Source of the DNA: Natronoglycomyces albus
GTDB lineage: Bacteria > Actinomycetota > Actinomycetes > Mycobacteriales > Micromonosporaceae
Length of the DNA stretch: 59,773 nt
Direction: 5' to 3'
NCBI RefSeq assembly: GCF_016925535.1
Contig: NZ_CP070498.1
Coordinates: 1 to 59,773, forward strand
Shown here: positions 41,482 through 50,924 of the stretch, piece by piece
Numbering within the stretch: position 1 is the first letter of the stretch
Layout of the letters: each line of letters starts with the position of its first letter
The notes under the pieces: generated by a model
Database searches by the model: none
What the model saw: only the letters and a program-made list of their open reading frames with translations
What the model was told of the DNA's origin: nothing
Program-made: the position numbers and the translations under genes

Positions 41482-42027
41482 ATGGACATGAACCCGCTAC
41501 TAAAACCCCACGAAGAGGCCTACGCCTATATCCTGCCGCTAAGGCGCGACCACGCAGAGCAGCTAGACCTGATGGACTGGCAACTCGTCGACGCTGTCCA
41601 CTCGACATTGATCGCGATCGCTAAAGGCAGAGCGGGAGAGTCAATGGACACCACCGACGTAGGTCAGGCCTCAAAACTCACGGATTACGTCGAGGAAGTG
41701 CACAATGAAATTGTCGTTCGTGCCGCCGATGAGGGCATGACGCACGGGCAACGGGCGCTAGCAATGGATGTGCCCCGATCCACCGCGCAAACCCAGCTCA
41801 AGGTCGCCCGATCCCGCAAGTGGAAGCGCGGATGGCTCCTCAACGCCGCCGATCGCGCCGCAATGTACACCGGTAGCGATCAGCACAACGACGACATGAT
41901 GGCCGCATCCAGCCTCGATGGCACTCATGACTGTCATCGATGCGGAACCGAGCACAGCGGTTGGGACAACAATTGCTCCGAATGCGAACACAGTATCTGT
42001 TGCGCCAACGCTTCCGCCGACAACTAA
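41482..42027 (+). CDS. HTH regulator with C-terminal zinc ribbon
   Basis: A 181-aa protein (MDMNPLLKPHEEAYAYILPL). The HTH segment reads GMTHGQRALAMDVPRSTAQT, followed by a basic region KVARSRKWKRGW. A zinc ribbon ends the protein (HDCHRCGTEHSGWDNNCSEC, EHSICC). GGAGAG precedes ATG 41482. The palindromic operators upstream point to autoregulation. Similar operator sites at 30.5 kb suggest it may also control the 30566 gene run. Confidence 0.65.
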   Translation: MDMNPLLKPHEEAYAYILPLRRDHAEQLDLMDWQLVDAVHSTLIAIAKGRAGESMDTTDVGQASKLTDYVEEVHNEIVVRAADEGMTHGQRALAMDVPRSTAQTQLKVARSRKWKRGWLLNAADRAAMYTGSDQHNDDMMAASSLDGTHDCHRCGTEHSGWDNNCSECEHSICCANASADN

Positions 42028-42046
42028 ACAGAAGACACACACAACA

Positions 42047-42077
42047 GGGCGGCCCCAGGGTAGAGCCAGGGCCGCCC
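42047..42077. terminator. GC-rich hairpin after the HTH gene
   Basis: GGGCGGCCC / GGGCCGCCC, 13-nt loop, followed by CTT. Lies 20 nt after the stop at 42027. Weak intrinsic terminator. Confidence 0.55.
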
Positions 42078-42115
42078 CTTACTCCCGAGAACGAATCAAT
42101 AGAGAGGACACCAGT

Positions 42116-42460
42116 ATGACCTACGAGAAGTTCCACCGCGAATTCACCAACACGAACGTGAAACCGTTCGACGTATCAACGAACACCGTGTATGACTACG
42201 TCGGATCACACCTATGTCGAATCAACGGCGAAATAAAAACCGTCAGCGCCCCCGACTATTGGTGCCGCTACTGCGAAAACGAAATTCACCTCACGACCCA
42301 CAGTCACCTGTGTGAAGTTGCCGAGGGCGAAGTGACCGGTCTGGACAATCTCAAACCCATCAACTGGGTAGACCACCGATGCCCCACCTGCGGTATTGAG
42401 CACGAAGGGCCAGACAACCCGAAGATGTGCACACAATGCCGCGAGTGCCCCACCAATTAA
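42116..42460 (+). CDS. Small zinc-binding hypothetical protein
   Basis: A 114-aa protein with three Cys pairs: YWCRYCENEI, then HRCPTCGIEHE and CTQCRECPTN. The last pair resembles the zinc ribbon of the preceding HTH protein (xCxxCGxEHxGxDNxxxxC), so this gene may share its ancestor or target. The ribosome binding site (AGAGAGGAC) is 6-10 nt before ATG 42116. A strong terminator follows. Confidence 0.62.
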   Translation: MTYEKFHREFTNTNVKPFDVSTNTVYDYVGSHLCRINGEIKTVSAPDYWCRYCENEIHLTTHSHLCEVAEGEVTGLDNLKPINWVDHRCPTCGIEHEGPDNPKMCTQCRECPTN

Positions 42461-42478
42461 ATACACACAAGACACCTA

Positions 42479-42509
42479 CGGGAGCGGCCGCGCGGCCGCT
42501 CCCGTTTTT
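42479..42509 (+). terminator. Strong intrinsic terminator
   Basis: Perfect arms CGGGAGCGGCCGC / GCGGCCGCTCCCG (42479-42504) followed directly by TTTTT. Confidence 0.9.
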
Positions 42510-42562
42510 GCGTGCCCACAATCCCGGGCCATCAACAATTCGCATTTAATTTCATAACTGCA

Positions 42563-42596
42563 ATGATATGAAATGAATGAAATGAAATGATATGAT
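42563..42596 (+). repeat. ATGA(A)ATGA micro-repeats before the coiled-coil gene
   Basis: AT-rich run built of ATGATATGA and ATGAAATGA units, ending 3 nt before the ATG at 42600. It may be an operator for the encoded KfrA-like protein or slippage DNA. Confidence 0.5.
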
Positions 42597-42599
42597 ACT

Positions 42600-43769
42600 A
42601 TGGTGAGTATGAATGACAGCGCAACAAGCACCGCCCATGACCAACGCACCTGTCGCTTCCCCGGATGCGATCAGCCGCCAGCTACCGCTAATAGCCAGGG
42701 CCGACCCCCTGCCTACTGCGAGAATCCCGACCACACCGCGTTGAAAGCCCACCGAGCTCGGGTGCGCGCGGAATCGGGCAACGATCCGGCCGCCGAAGCC
42801 GAAGTCGCCCGCTCCCCCGTGACCACGGCCGTTCGCACCGCCGAGACCGCCACTGGCCGCGCCGAAGCCTTGGTTGCTGCCCTCAAAGAGACGGTCGAAC
42901 AAATCACTGAGCAGCGCGCTCTAGCAACAGACGTCGAGGCCGCCGCTGCTCAAGTGGAAGCCGCCGAGGCCGAAGCGGCAGAGGCTAAAGCCCATGCCAG
43001 CGCCGAAGTCAGTCGCGCCAACACCGCGCAGAGGAACGCCGAGACCGCCCGGGAACAAGCCGAGGCCGAAGCGGCGGATATGGCCGAGGAGTTGGAAACT
43101 GTGACAACGCAGTTCGAGGAGGCCCGCGCGGAAGTTGGCACCCTCACTGCCGCGCTAGAAGCCGAAACCCAGCGCGCCGATTCCATCGACGCTGACCGCG
43201 AGGCCATCCGGGCCGAAGTCGAAACCTACGCCAATGAGCGTGATGCTGCCCGGGCTGACGCTGACCGCGCTCAGGCGACTGCCACCGACCTCAGTGTCGA
43301 AAACGACCGGCTAAAAGAAGAACTGAGTCAAGCCAATGTGGCCCGGGAACGGGCCGAGACGGCAAACGAAGCCCTCACCGCTAGGGCCGAAGCCGCCGAA
43401 GAGCGCGTTGCGACCGCCGAGGCCGAGTGCGACCAGGCCGTCCACGCTCAGCACGACGTACAACGTCAACTGGACCGGGCCGAAGCCGCCGCTGCGGCCG
43501 CAGATGAACACTTTCAGGCCCGCCTAGCTGAGGCCGACCAATTGCGCCGTTTTATGGAAATTACCCATAAAGAAGTTTTGGCCGAAGGGGACCGGCTACG
43601 GGACCGTATTCGTAAACAGGAAACCGAGATCACCAAAACAGCTGTTAAGGCCAGTGAATACCGTAAGGCCGCCGATAACATGTGGGCCAAACTCGGCACC
43701 GCGTTGTCCATGCTCAGCAAAGAACAGCGCGAGGAGGTAGAAGCCACTAAAGGCCGCTGGGAACAGTAA
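42600..43769 (+). CDS. Zinc-finger / long coiled-coil (KfrA-like) plasmid protein
   Basis: A 389-aa protein. The N-terminus is a small zinc finger (CRFPGCDQPPA, then YCENPDHTALKAHRARVRAE), a module common on actinomycete plasmids. From residue 80 to about 370 there is one continuous Ala/Glu/Arg-rich coiled coil. Such proteins are plasmid DNA-binding, filament-forming stability factors (KfrA-like in layout). ATG 42600 or 42609 may be used. The ATGAAATGA repeats upstream could be the target site. Ends with a short gap before the 43842 ORF. Confidence 0.72.
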   Translation: MVSMNDSATSTAHDQRTCRFPGCDQPPATANSQGRPPAYCENPDHTALKAHRARVRAESGNDPAAEAEVARSPVTTAVRTAETATGRAEALVAALKETVEQITEQRALATDVEAAAAQVEAAEAEAAEAKAHASAEVSRANTAQRNAETAREQAEAEAADMAEELETVTTQFEEARAEVGTLTAALEAETQRADSIDADREAIRAEVETYANERDAARADADRAQATATDLSVENDRLKEELSQANVARERAETANEALTARAEAAEERVATAEAECDQAVHAQHDVQRQLDRAEAAAAAADEHFQARLAEADQLRRFMEITHKEVLAEGDRLRDRIRKQETEITKTAVKASEYRKAADNMWAKLGTALSMLSKEQREEVEATKGRWEQ

Positions 43770-43841
43770 TCGCCTAGTCAAAGGAGGCTACCTGCCTGGC
43801 CCCGACATTAGGGGCCGCCGCTGGAGTCAACGCAAGATTTT

Positions 43842-43982
43842 GTGACTGCTTGTCTCGTTGCCGTCAGCGCCGAGCCCGCGCCGATGCTGGAGCGGATCGT
43901 CGAACACCGTGTGGTCCCGAACCGGCGTGGCCGCCCTCCGAAGTCGCCCATCGAACCCACCAAAGGAAGGGAAGCTTCATGA
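43842..43982 (+). CDS. Small basic ORF with RGRPP (AT-hook-like) motif
   Basis: A 46-aa ORF from GTG 43842 with GC3-rich codons. The segment VVPNRRGRPPKSPIEP contains the AT-hook core RGRPP. Its TGA overlaps the ATG of the HNH-like gene (CATGAC), so coupled translation is likely. There is no strong ribosome binding site directly upstream. Confidence 0.42.
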   Translation: MTACLVAVSAEPAPMLERIVEHRVVPNRRGRPPKSPIEPTKGREAS

Positions 43983-44581
43983 CTGCCCTGGACGCGCTTG
44001 GGGCACCGGTTCCCACGCCCCCCGGTGTTGACCCGAAATTCTGGGCGCGGTTTAGCCGCCGTGTGCTCATCATCCCCAACGGATGCCATCTATGGACCGG
44101 GCCGCCCCGCGATGATGGGTACGGACAGTTGCACGTGGCGAAAGGGGCTATTGCCGGAGCTGATCGCACCCGTATCTGGCGTGCCCACCGTGCCGCATAC
44201 GCTGCCCTTACCGCCGAAGTGCTGACCGAGGAAATCCATCTGCTCCACAGTTGTGATCAGCCGCTATGCTGTCCCCTCACTACTGAGGCACTACGTGACC
44301 ACCTGGCCCCTGGCGACAACGTCACCAATGTGAGCGAACGGGAATCTAGGAATCGTTCTACCAGGATTGGGAGCGGTGGTCTAGCCATTCCCACGCGCGC
44401 TGATCGGCGCGGCCAAGCCAACCGCTCTCGCGCACTCCACCAGGCCCTCACCACTGCCCTAGTCAGTGCCTCACCAATCGGCCACGACCGAGACGCTATC
44501 GCCGCCCGGATTGCTGCCGTTGACCACGCCGGGAGCTGGGAGGCTATTCAGCCACCACTAACCGACCTAGACAACCTATAG
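43979..44581 (+). CDS. HNH endonuclease-like protein
   Basis: A 200-aa protein. Pattern: NGCHLWTGPPRDDGYGQL, IWRAHRAAYAAL, LLHSCDQPLCC, and LAPGDNVTNVSERESRNRST, which follow the HNH nucleases of phages (C-x-W-G, H-R-x-x-Y, H-x-C-x-x-x-x-C-x-N-P). The usual C-x-x-P-x-C-x-N-P is here CDQPLCCPL, so activity is uncertain. GGAAGGG precedes ATG 43979. May be a plasmid or phage DNA-cutting enzyme. Confidence 0.68.
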   Translation: MTALDALGAPVPTPPGVDPKFWARFSRRVLIIPNGCHLWTGPPRDDGYGQLHVAKGAIAGADRTRIWRAHRAAYAALTAEVLTEEIHLLHSCDQPLCCPLTTEALRDHLAPGDNVTNVSERESRNRSTRIGSGGLAIPTRADRRGQANRSRALHQALTTALVSASPIGHDRDAIAARIAAVDHAGSWEAIQPPLTDLDNL

Positions 44582-44672
44582 GACTCATTCGCAGCCACGC
44601 TGGATTGCCGCTTCCCCGAAGTGCTATGTCAACCGGGCAATCTCCCACCGGAACGGAAAAGACATCTCAGTT

Positions 44673-45008
44673 ATGGAACTAGCTATTCGTTTTTTTGCGC
44701 CTATAGTGCTAATCGGTCTTCTTCTGGGCGCGTCCATTCTCGCCACCCGGTGGCGACGCTCCCGTGACCCCTACCGGTTGCGTACCGTCGTCAATATCTG
44801 GGAAGCTGCCGATACTCTGCGCGCCAGTGAATCCCTGCTCGTGATCGACCCGGTGAACAACCAGACGCGCGCCCACTCCCATGCCAGCGCCGCACTAACT
44901 TGGTTGCGTTCCCAGCGCCGCTACGGTCGATCGCGACGTCGGGTTCGCATTGCCTCGCTGTTGGAGCACGCCGAGGCCCTCCACGAACGCACCTCACCAG
45001 CGGGCTAA
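44673..45008 (+). CDS. Small membrane protein
   Basis: A 111-aa protein with one N-terminal transmembrane helix (FFAPIVLIGLLLGASILATR) and a basic cytoplasmic tail (WLRSQRRYGRSRRRVRIASL). No known family. Its stop is followed by a strong hairpin at 45057-45091. Confidence 0.55.
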   Translation: MELAIRFFAPIVLIGLLLGASILATRWRRSRDPYRLRTVVNIWEAADTLRASESLLVIDPVNNQTRAHSHASAALTWLRSQRRYGRSRRRVRIASLLEHAEALHERTSPAG

Positions 45009-45056
45009 ACACAGATAGAGAAGTCCCCAAAAACGGCCGCGTACCTTATATCTATT

Positions 45057-45091
45057 TCTGTGCGGCCCGGGCGTCACCCGGGCCGCACAGA
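45057..45091. terminator. 15-bp perfect hairpin, bidirectional terminator candidate
   Basis: TCTGTGCGGCCCGGG / CCCGGGCCGCACAGA with a 5-nt loop. Between two convergent genes (45008 end, 45096 end). Confidence 0.75.
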
Positions 45092-45095
45092 AGCG

Positions 45096-45470
45096 CTATT
45101 GGACATTCTGGGTGCCGGAACTTGCGGGGTCTGAATCCAGGGTCTCCATTGGTATTGAGTCGGAGGTCTGCTGGTGATCAGCGGGTGCGGTAATTGTGTT
45201 CTCACGACGCCTCTTCAATTCTTCTTTGACAGGCTTAGTCACAACGATGTCGAACTCCTCACGCAGTTCACGTGTTGACCATTTTTCAGTGGCATCAGCC
45301 ACCGCCTGAACATATTCGTTCTGGGCAGTCTCAAGTTCTCGGGCATGCTTCTTCTTGAGTTGTTCAATGACCTCCGATTTTTTGCCTACCTCATCAATAA
45401 CGTCTGCCCGGGCGGCAGCAAGATCGAGGGCCTTCTGCCCGTAGCTAGTCCGCTTTTTTGGTGTCGCCAT
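45096..45470 (-). CDS. Coiled-coil hypothetical protein next to the repeat array
   Basis: A 124-aa basic-to-acidic helical protein (MATPKKRTSYGQKALDLAAA, then SEVIEQLKKKHARELETAQ). ATG 45470 has GGAGA 8 nt upstream. An upstream in-frame TTG at 45485 precedes this site. It is transcribed away from the 23-bp tandem repeats that begin 63 nt from its start. The position suggests it may bind the array or help the relaxase gene region. Not shown by the protein. Confidence 0.58.
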   Translation of the reverse strand: MATPKKRTSYGQKALDLAAARADVIDEVGKKSEVIEQLKKKHARELETAQNEYVQAVADATEKWSTRELREEFDIVVTKPVKEELKRRRENTITAPADHQQTSDSIPMETLDSDPASSGTQNVQ

Positions 45471-45533
45471 GATGCGTGTCTCCAATCAGATCAATGCGCC
45501 CCAAACGATACCCTATAAGGGGCAGATAAGGAA

Positions 45534-46009
45534 GGGTCGGACTCGCCCGGATTGCTGGGTCGGACTCGCCCGGATTGCTGGGTCGGACTCGCCCGGATTG
45601 CTGGGTCGGACTCGCCCGGATTGCTGGGTCGGACTCGCCCGGATTGCTGGGTCGGACTCGCCCGGATTGCTGGGTCGGACTCGCCCGGATTGCTGGGTCG
45701 GACTCGCCCGGATTGCTGGGTCGGACTCGCCCGGATTGCTGGGTCGGACTCGCCCGGATTGCTGGGTCGGACTCGCCCGGATTGCTGGGTCGGACTCGCC
45801 CGGATTGCTGGGTCGGACTCGCCCGGATTGCTGGGTCGGACTCGCCCGGATTGCTGGGTCGGACTCGCCCGGATTGCTGGGTCGGACTCGCCCGGATTGC
45901 TGGGTCGGACTCGCCCGGATTGCTGGGTCGGACTCGCCCGGATTGCTGGGTCGGACTCGCCCGGATTGCTGGGTCGGACTCGCCCGGATTGCTGGGTCGG
46001 ACTCGCCCC
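45534..46009. repeat. 23-bp perfect tandem repeat, about 20.7 copies
   Basis: Unit begins GGGTCGGACTCG and ends GGATTGCT. Twenty full copies (45534-45993) plus 16 bases of a 21st. I see no sequence differences between copies. Because 23 is not a multiple of 3, all six frames stay open, so long ORFs here are artefacts. Lies between the coiled-coil gene and the relaxase gene. A candidate iteron, centromere or transfer-related array. Confidence 0.97.
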
Positions 46010-46415
46010 AAAACCTAACGGCCCCGACCCCGGCAACGGGGGAAGCTCGCCAGCGCGCGAGTTTTCGCAATTCTCCGCCAGGGGTGCCCCGTGCCACCGT
46101 CGAAGCCCGCCAGCGCGCTCACGCGCGTTTGAGGCTGTTCTAGGCCAATTTTGATCTGGCTTCGGAAGGTCATGCATTGCTAATGTTTCCCAGGTTTATT
46201 ACATAGATTTCAGCTGATCGCCATTTAGATCTTTTGACCAGCATCAACGCACAGTTTTCCCCGATGACTAGTACTCATCCTCCCCTAGCTCGATCGAATC
46301 TCACCCTCCCCGTAACCTAGAATTGAACCTACACGCCTATGCATTAAAATGTTGAAGGCGGTTTTGGGGCCTTGAGCAGGCCGTTTAGGGCGACAGGTGA
46401 GAAGGGGGTAGGTCG
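46010..46415. other. Gene-free region before the relaxase gene, candidate oriT
   Basis: 406 bp with no convincing gene. Near its start, two GAAGC(T/C)CGCCAGCGCGC copies lie about 70 bp apart. GGCCT-TGAGC-AGGCC lies near 46370. The middle is AT-richer. MobF relaxases often have oriT next to their gene, so the nick site may be here. No nick motif identified. Confidence 0.4.
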
Positions 46416-49400
46416 ATGACGCTTGGCATTCGACCGGGCTCTTCTTTCGCTTATGTGGCCAACGAGGTTGCGGCCGGAGCGGAAAACTATTACAGCGCTG
46501 CGGTGGCTACGGGTGAGCCTGCCGGGGTGTGGCGTGGAAGCGCCGCCGCCGAGCTGGGGCTGACCGGTAAGGCGAACGATACGCAGCTCGAGGCGCTGTT
46601 CGGTCACTTCGTTGATCCTCGGGATGAGCGGTTTGAGCAGCGCGATAAGTGGCATGAGGCCACGAAGCTTGGTCGCAAGCCACCAAAGTACCGAAGCCAA
46701 GAGGAGATCTTTAGTGAGCTAGTTGCACGCGAGGTGAACCCGGCTGGCATTGAAGAAGAACGGGCCGAGGAGCTATGGCACCAGGCTGGCAAGCAGACCC
46801 GGGAAGCCCGGGCGTTCTTCGATGCCACCTACAGTCCTCCCAAGTCCGTTAGTGTGCTGTACACAGCGTTTATGGCTGAATCTGTTGCTGCGAAGCAGCG
46901 CGGAGATGATGTCGAATCCGCGCGCTGGGCAGCCAAGGCTGAGACTGTGGAGGAGTCGGTTGTCCAGGCGTCAGAGGCGATGATCCGGCGTATGGAGCGT
47001 GAAGCTGGTTACTCCCGAGCTGGTTACCACGGCGGCAAGCTTAAGAGCGGCGAGACCACCGGCCGTTGGATCGACGGGAAAGGTTTCATTGTCGCCTCGT
47101 TTCTGCAACACACCTCCCGTCCGACCAACGGACGAGAAGACCCACAGCTGCACGTTCATAACCTCATCGCCAACCGGATTGAGTGCGCAGACGGCGTATG
47201 GCGGACGCTTGACGGCAGGGCGCTCTATCAGGAACGTGCCGCTTCTGGAGCTGTTGCTGACCGTGTGATGCAGGCTCACCTACAGCGCGAACTTGGCGTG
47301 ACTTTTGCCTACGATCCCAAGTCCAAATCACACGAGATCGTAGGAATTAGCCGAGGTGTTCGAGAGGCGTTTTCGTCGCGTCGTACGGCCATAAATGCGC
47401 TGCTCCCGGAGTACGTAGCAGCGTTTGAGAATCGTATGGGACGCGAGCCAAGTGCTCTAGAACTCAGCGAGCTTGCGCAGCGCGCCACGTTGAAATCCCG
47501 GCAGGCAAAGCTGACGAAGGACGACGTCAAGACCCTCGAAGAGAAGGTAGTCGAGTGGACTGCTCAGGCGCAAGAATCGGTCGAGATTGACCTATCCGAA
47601 ATCGCCCACGGAGTCATTAATACCCGCGACGAAGCAAGTGCGGATCGAGTGTTCGATGTTGACGCTGTCATCGCCCGTGCCGTGGAGAGCGTGCAGGAAA
47701 CGAAGACTACTTGGACGCGCTCTGACCTCGCCATGCACCTTCATCGCCACCTACCCTCAGAGCTGGGAAGCCTTGATACTGAATACCAAGACCGCATACT
47801 CGCGGAACTTTCACGACGTGCCATTGAGGCCGATTCTGAGCGGGCTGGAACCGATGGAGAGATACTTCCACTTGATGTTCCGGACTTCGTCGATACACCT
47901 GAGGTGTTCCAGCTAACGAACGGTGAGAGTGCGTTCCGTCGACACGGGTCGGAGCAGTTTGCCACCCGTCGTGTTCTGACAGCAGAAGCCCGCATTGAAC
48001 GTGCCGCTCATGACACTGAACTAGTCTCTTGCATCGAGTCTGAGGCCGCCATGGAAGCGGTCTGGGAGGTCAACAATCAACTACGCCAGGCCGATCCTGA
48101 GGGGGTAGCGAAGCTAGGTGCTGATCAGGCCGCTGTGGTTGCTGGAGTGCTCTCCAGCGGCAAACCGCTCGAAACGCTGGTAGGACCCGCAGGTACCGGT
48201 AAGTCATTCGTCATGGGCACGCTTGCTGACCAATGGGAGAAACGCATAGGCGGCCGCGTATTTGGCCTCGCAACAGCTCAAAACGCCGCCGGGGTTCTCG
48301 CGGATGAAGGATTGACGGCCACAGACAACATCACTGCGTGGTTGATGAACCAACGCGATATCGAGTCTTCGAAAGTAACGCCAGAGGGCGTCGCAGAATG
48401 GCGATTGCGCCCCGGCGACATGGTGATTGTTGACGAAGCTTCAATGGTCGATTCGGTGGCGCTATCCGAAATCCAGCAACGTACCGAAGCTGCTCGCGCG
48501 AAACTTCTCCTAGTGGGAGACCATGAGCAGATCGACGCCGTAGGAGCCGGTGGTGGATTCTTGCTCGCACAGCAAGCCGCCGACCGCGCGTACCAACTTG
48601 AAGAAGTGCGCCGGTTTAAATCCACGTGGGAGAAGGAAGCGTCTCTACGGCTACGTGATGGCGATGATTCGGTTGTCCGGGAGTATGACACTCACGGCCG
48701 TCTTAAGGGTTGCGAGAACCTTGAAGATGCCTATACGCAGGCCGTTGAGGCCTACACCGCCGATATTGTGGCTGGACGACAGGCCTACCTCATCACTGAC
48801 ACCAACGAGAACGCCAACGAACTCTCGGTGCGTGTGCGTGACCGCCTAGTCTCCTACGGGCTTGTAGAAGGTCAAGGTGTGGCCATCGGCAAGGACCAGA
48901 CGAGGGCGATAGCGGGTGTCGGCGACATCCTCCAAGCACGCCGGAACAACCGCAATATCACCAACGCGGTCGGTAACTGCATGGTTAACCGGGGCCGCTA
49001 TCTGGTCACCGAAACCCACGAGAGTGGCGGACTCACCGTCCAACCAATGGGTGATAATGGCACGCTCGGTCATTCCATCGACGTGCCTGCTGACTATGCA
49101 CAAACACAAATGAGCCTGGCCTACGCCACGACCCAACACGGTGTGCAAGGTGCGACCGGAGACAATGGCTACGGCATCATCACATCCTCAACGTCAGCTG
49201 ACGCCGCCTACGTTGCGGCTACACGTGGCCGCGACCTCAACCTACTTTTTGTAGTTGATGAGACCGACCCGAAAATGGCCGATCAAACTGCGGCGCCCGC
49301 GCCCAAAGAAGAGCACCAGCGGTCAGCAGCCACCATTTTTGCCAGCGTCATTGAATCTGGGACGCCGCAACGGTCGGCCACCCAAACTCATCGCGATAAC

Positions 49401-50912
49401 CTCGCCGACGCCGGATCGATGCGCGTCATCGGGCACCGCCTATATGAATCCCGTCGACGACTATCCGAGCTCAAGTACAAGAGCTTGGTTGCGGAGCTTC
49501 TGGACGAGGGAACCGCTGTCAGACTGGCCCGAGATGATGCCGCACCGGAGCTATATAGGCTGCTCGAATCCTGCGAGCAAGCCGGACACGACCCACGGCA
49601 GGTCGCTTCCGAGGCGATTGGAATGCGAGAACTGGAAAGCGCGGATTCTGTCGCACAAGTGATTCACTGGCGGATCACCGACATGATGGAGGTGGACCTT
49701 AGCGCCGATCCACACGAGGAAAAAGACAGCACCGAACGCGATGTCGCGTTGGGCTATGCCGAACGCCTTCCCGCAGGAGATAGCGCCATTCACAAATACG
49801 CCCAGGCTTGGGCACAACGCGCCGATGAGCGCGTCTCCGAACTAGGAATCATTGTGGCTGAACGACCCCCACAATGGGCTATCGAACACCTAGGACCAGT
49901 GCCAGTAGAGCACGAAGAGCACACGGCAGAACGCGCAGAATGGATCAAACGAGCTGGGACAGTCGAGGCCTACTGCGAAACTTACAGCCTCACCGAGCAG
50001 GCCAACGTTATTGGCCGCGTCCCCTCCGTTGCCATGCCTGAGCGCCGCGATGAATGGCGCGCCGCCTGGCAAGCCCTCGGCCGTCCCGATCCCATCGCCG
50101 ATGAGCGTCAGATGAGCCAGACACAACTACAGCGCACCATCGAGGCCTACAATGCCGAGAAACAATGGGCACCACCTGCGGTGGCTAATGAGCTACGTGA
50201 AGCCAGCAGTGCGGCCATTCAAGGCAGGATCGAACTCGATCACCGGCGCGCCGAACTATCCCAGATAGAACCCACCGATGAGCGTCACCAACAGCTAGCC
50301 GAAGAGATCGACATGGCCGAAGAAGACCTCACGGTGATAGAAGAGCGCCGCGACAAACTCGACTACGTCAACGACACCAGAAACGATTGGCACACTCAAA
50401 CCGAAGACGCCCGAACCGCCGCCAACGCCGCCCAAGCCGAGCTGAAGCGCCGCGAACGCGAAGCCGAACGCAACCGCCAGAAAGAAGAAGTCACCACCGA
50501 GCGCGACCAGGAGCAAGCAGCCGACCGCTCGGTCAACCAAAAACCTGAGGTCACACGAGACGCCGAACACGAGTCAGCTACCACCGAGGTTGAGCCGAAC
50601 GATCGTGGTAAGGAGCTTGCCGAGGCCGACCGCGATCAAACCCGCGACGAGCCCACCGATGAAACTGAGCGTGAACTTAGCTCCGTGGCAAAGGCGTTCC
50701 CTCGCAAAGTCAAAGAGATTAATGCCGACCGGGCAGTATCCGAGGCCGATAAAGCCCGCGAGCAAATCCGCGAACGGATCGCCGCGGCTAAAAACGCTGC
50801 CGAGAACAAGCAAGAGATCGACAAGCAGGCTAGTGCCGACCAGGAATGGCGCCGACGAGAAATGGAACGCACCGCCCGCGAAGCCGCCGTCGACCAAGGC
50901 CTAGAACGTTAA
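46416..50912 (+). CDS. MobF (TrwC/TraA-like) relaxase-helicase
   Basis: A 1498-aa conjugative relaxase. The N-terminus has the paired tyrosines ENYYSA (Y25, Y26), probable nucleophiles, then YSPPKSVSVLYTAF (139-152) and the metal triad in HTSR (H232) and LHVHN (H246, H248). The central RecD/TraI-like helicase has GPAGTGKS (about 590) and VIVDEASMVDS. The last 350 residues are helical and charged. It would nick oriT, stay bound to the 5' end and unwind the strand. ATG 46416 has AGAAGGGGG upstream. It stands alone with the coupling protein operons on the other strand. Confidence 0.94.
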   Translation: MTLGIRPGSSFAYVANEVAAGAENYYSAAVATGEPAGVWRGSAAAELGLTGKANDTQLEALFGHFVDPRDERFEQRDKWHEATKLGRKPPKYRSQEEIFSELVAREVNPAGIEEERAEELWHQAGKQTREARAFFDATYSPPKSVSVLYTAFMAESVAAKQRGDDVESARWAAKAETVEESVVQASEAMIRRMEREAGYSRAGYHGGKLKSGETTGRWIDGKGFIVASFLQHTSRPTNGREDPQLHVHNLIANRIECADGVWRTLDGRALYQERAASGAVADRVMQAHLQRELGVTFAYDPKSKSHEIVGISRGVREAFSSRRTAINALLPEYVAAFENRMGREPSALELSELAQRATLKSRQAKLTKDDVKTLEEKVVEWTAQAQESVEIDLSEIAHGVINTRDEASADRVFDVDAVIARAVESVQETKTTWTRSDLAMHLHRHLPSELGSLDTEYQDRILAELSRRAIEADSERAGTDGEILPLDVPDFVDTPEVFQLTNGESAFRRHGSEQFATRRVLTAEARIERAAHDTELVSCIESEAAMEAVWEVNNQLRQADPEGVAKLGADQAAVVAGVLSSGKPLETLVGPAGTGKSFVMGTLADQWEKRIGGRVFGLATAQNAAGVLADEGLTATDNITAWLMNQRDIESSKVTPEGVAEWRLRPGDMVIVDEASMVDSVALSEIQQRTEAARAKLLLVGDHEQIDAVGAGGGFLLAQQAADRAYQLEEVRRFKSTWEKEASLRLRDGDDSVVREYDTHGRLKGCENLEDAYTQAVEAYTADIVAGRQAYLITDTNENANELSVRVRDRLVSYGLVEGQGVAIGKDQTRAIAGVGDILQARRNNRNITNAVGNCMVNRGRYLVTETHESGGLTVQPMGDNGTLGHSIDVPADYAQTQMSLAYATTQHGVQGATGDNGYGIITSSTSADAAYVAATRGRDLNLLFVVDETDPKMADQTAAPAPKEEHQRSAATIFASVIESGTPQRSATQTHRDNLADAGSMRVIGHRLYESRRRLSELKYKSLVAELLDEGTAVRLARDDAAPELYRLLESCEQAGHDPRQVASEAIGMRELESADSVAQVIHWRITDMMEVDLSADPHEEKDSTERDVALGYAERLPAGDSAIHKYAQAWAQRADERVSELGIIVAERPPQWAIEHLGPVPVEHEEHTAERAEWIKRAGTVEAYCETYSLTEQANVIGRVPSVAMPERRDEWRAAWQALGRPDPIADERQMSQTQLQRTIEAYNAEKQWAPPAVANELREASSAAIQGRIELDHRRAELSQIEPTDERHQQLAEEIDMAEEDLTVIEERRDKLDYVNDTRNDWHTQTEDARTAANAAQAELKRREREAERNRQKEEVTTERDQEQAADRSVNQKPEVTRDAEHESATTEVEPNDRGKELAEADRDQTRDEPTDETERELSSVAKAFPRKVKEINADRAVSEADKAREQIRERIAAAKNAAENKQEIDKQASADQEWRRREMERTAREAAVDQGLER

Positions 50913-50924
50913 CGGCCGTTGAGA

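Noticed and set aside
45534-46009. CRISPR array
   Set aside because: The repeats are directly joined with no spacers, and there are no cas genes.
45445-46177. Several long ORFs in all frames across 45.4-46.2 kb
   Set aside because: They come from a stop-free 23-bp tandem repeat whose length is not a multiple of 3. The proteins are pure repeats without ribosome binding sites.
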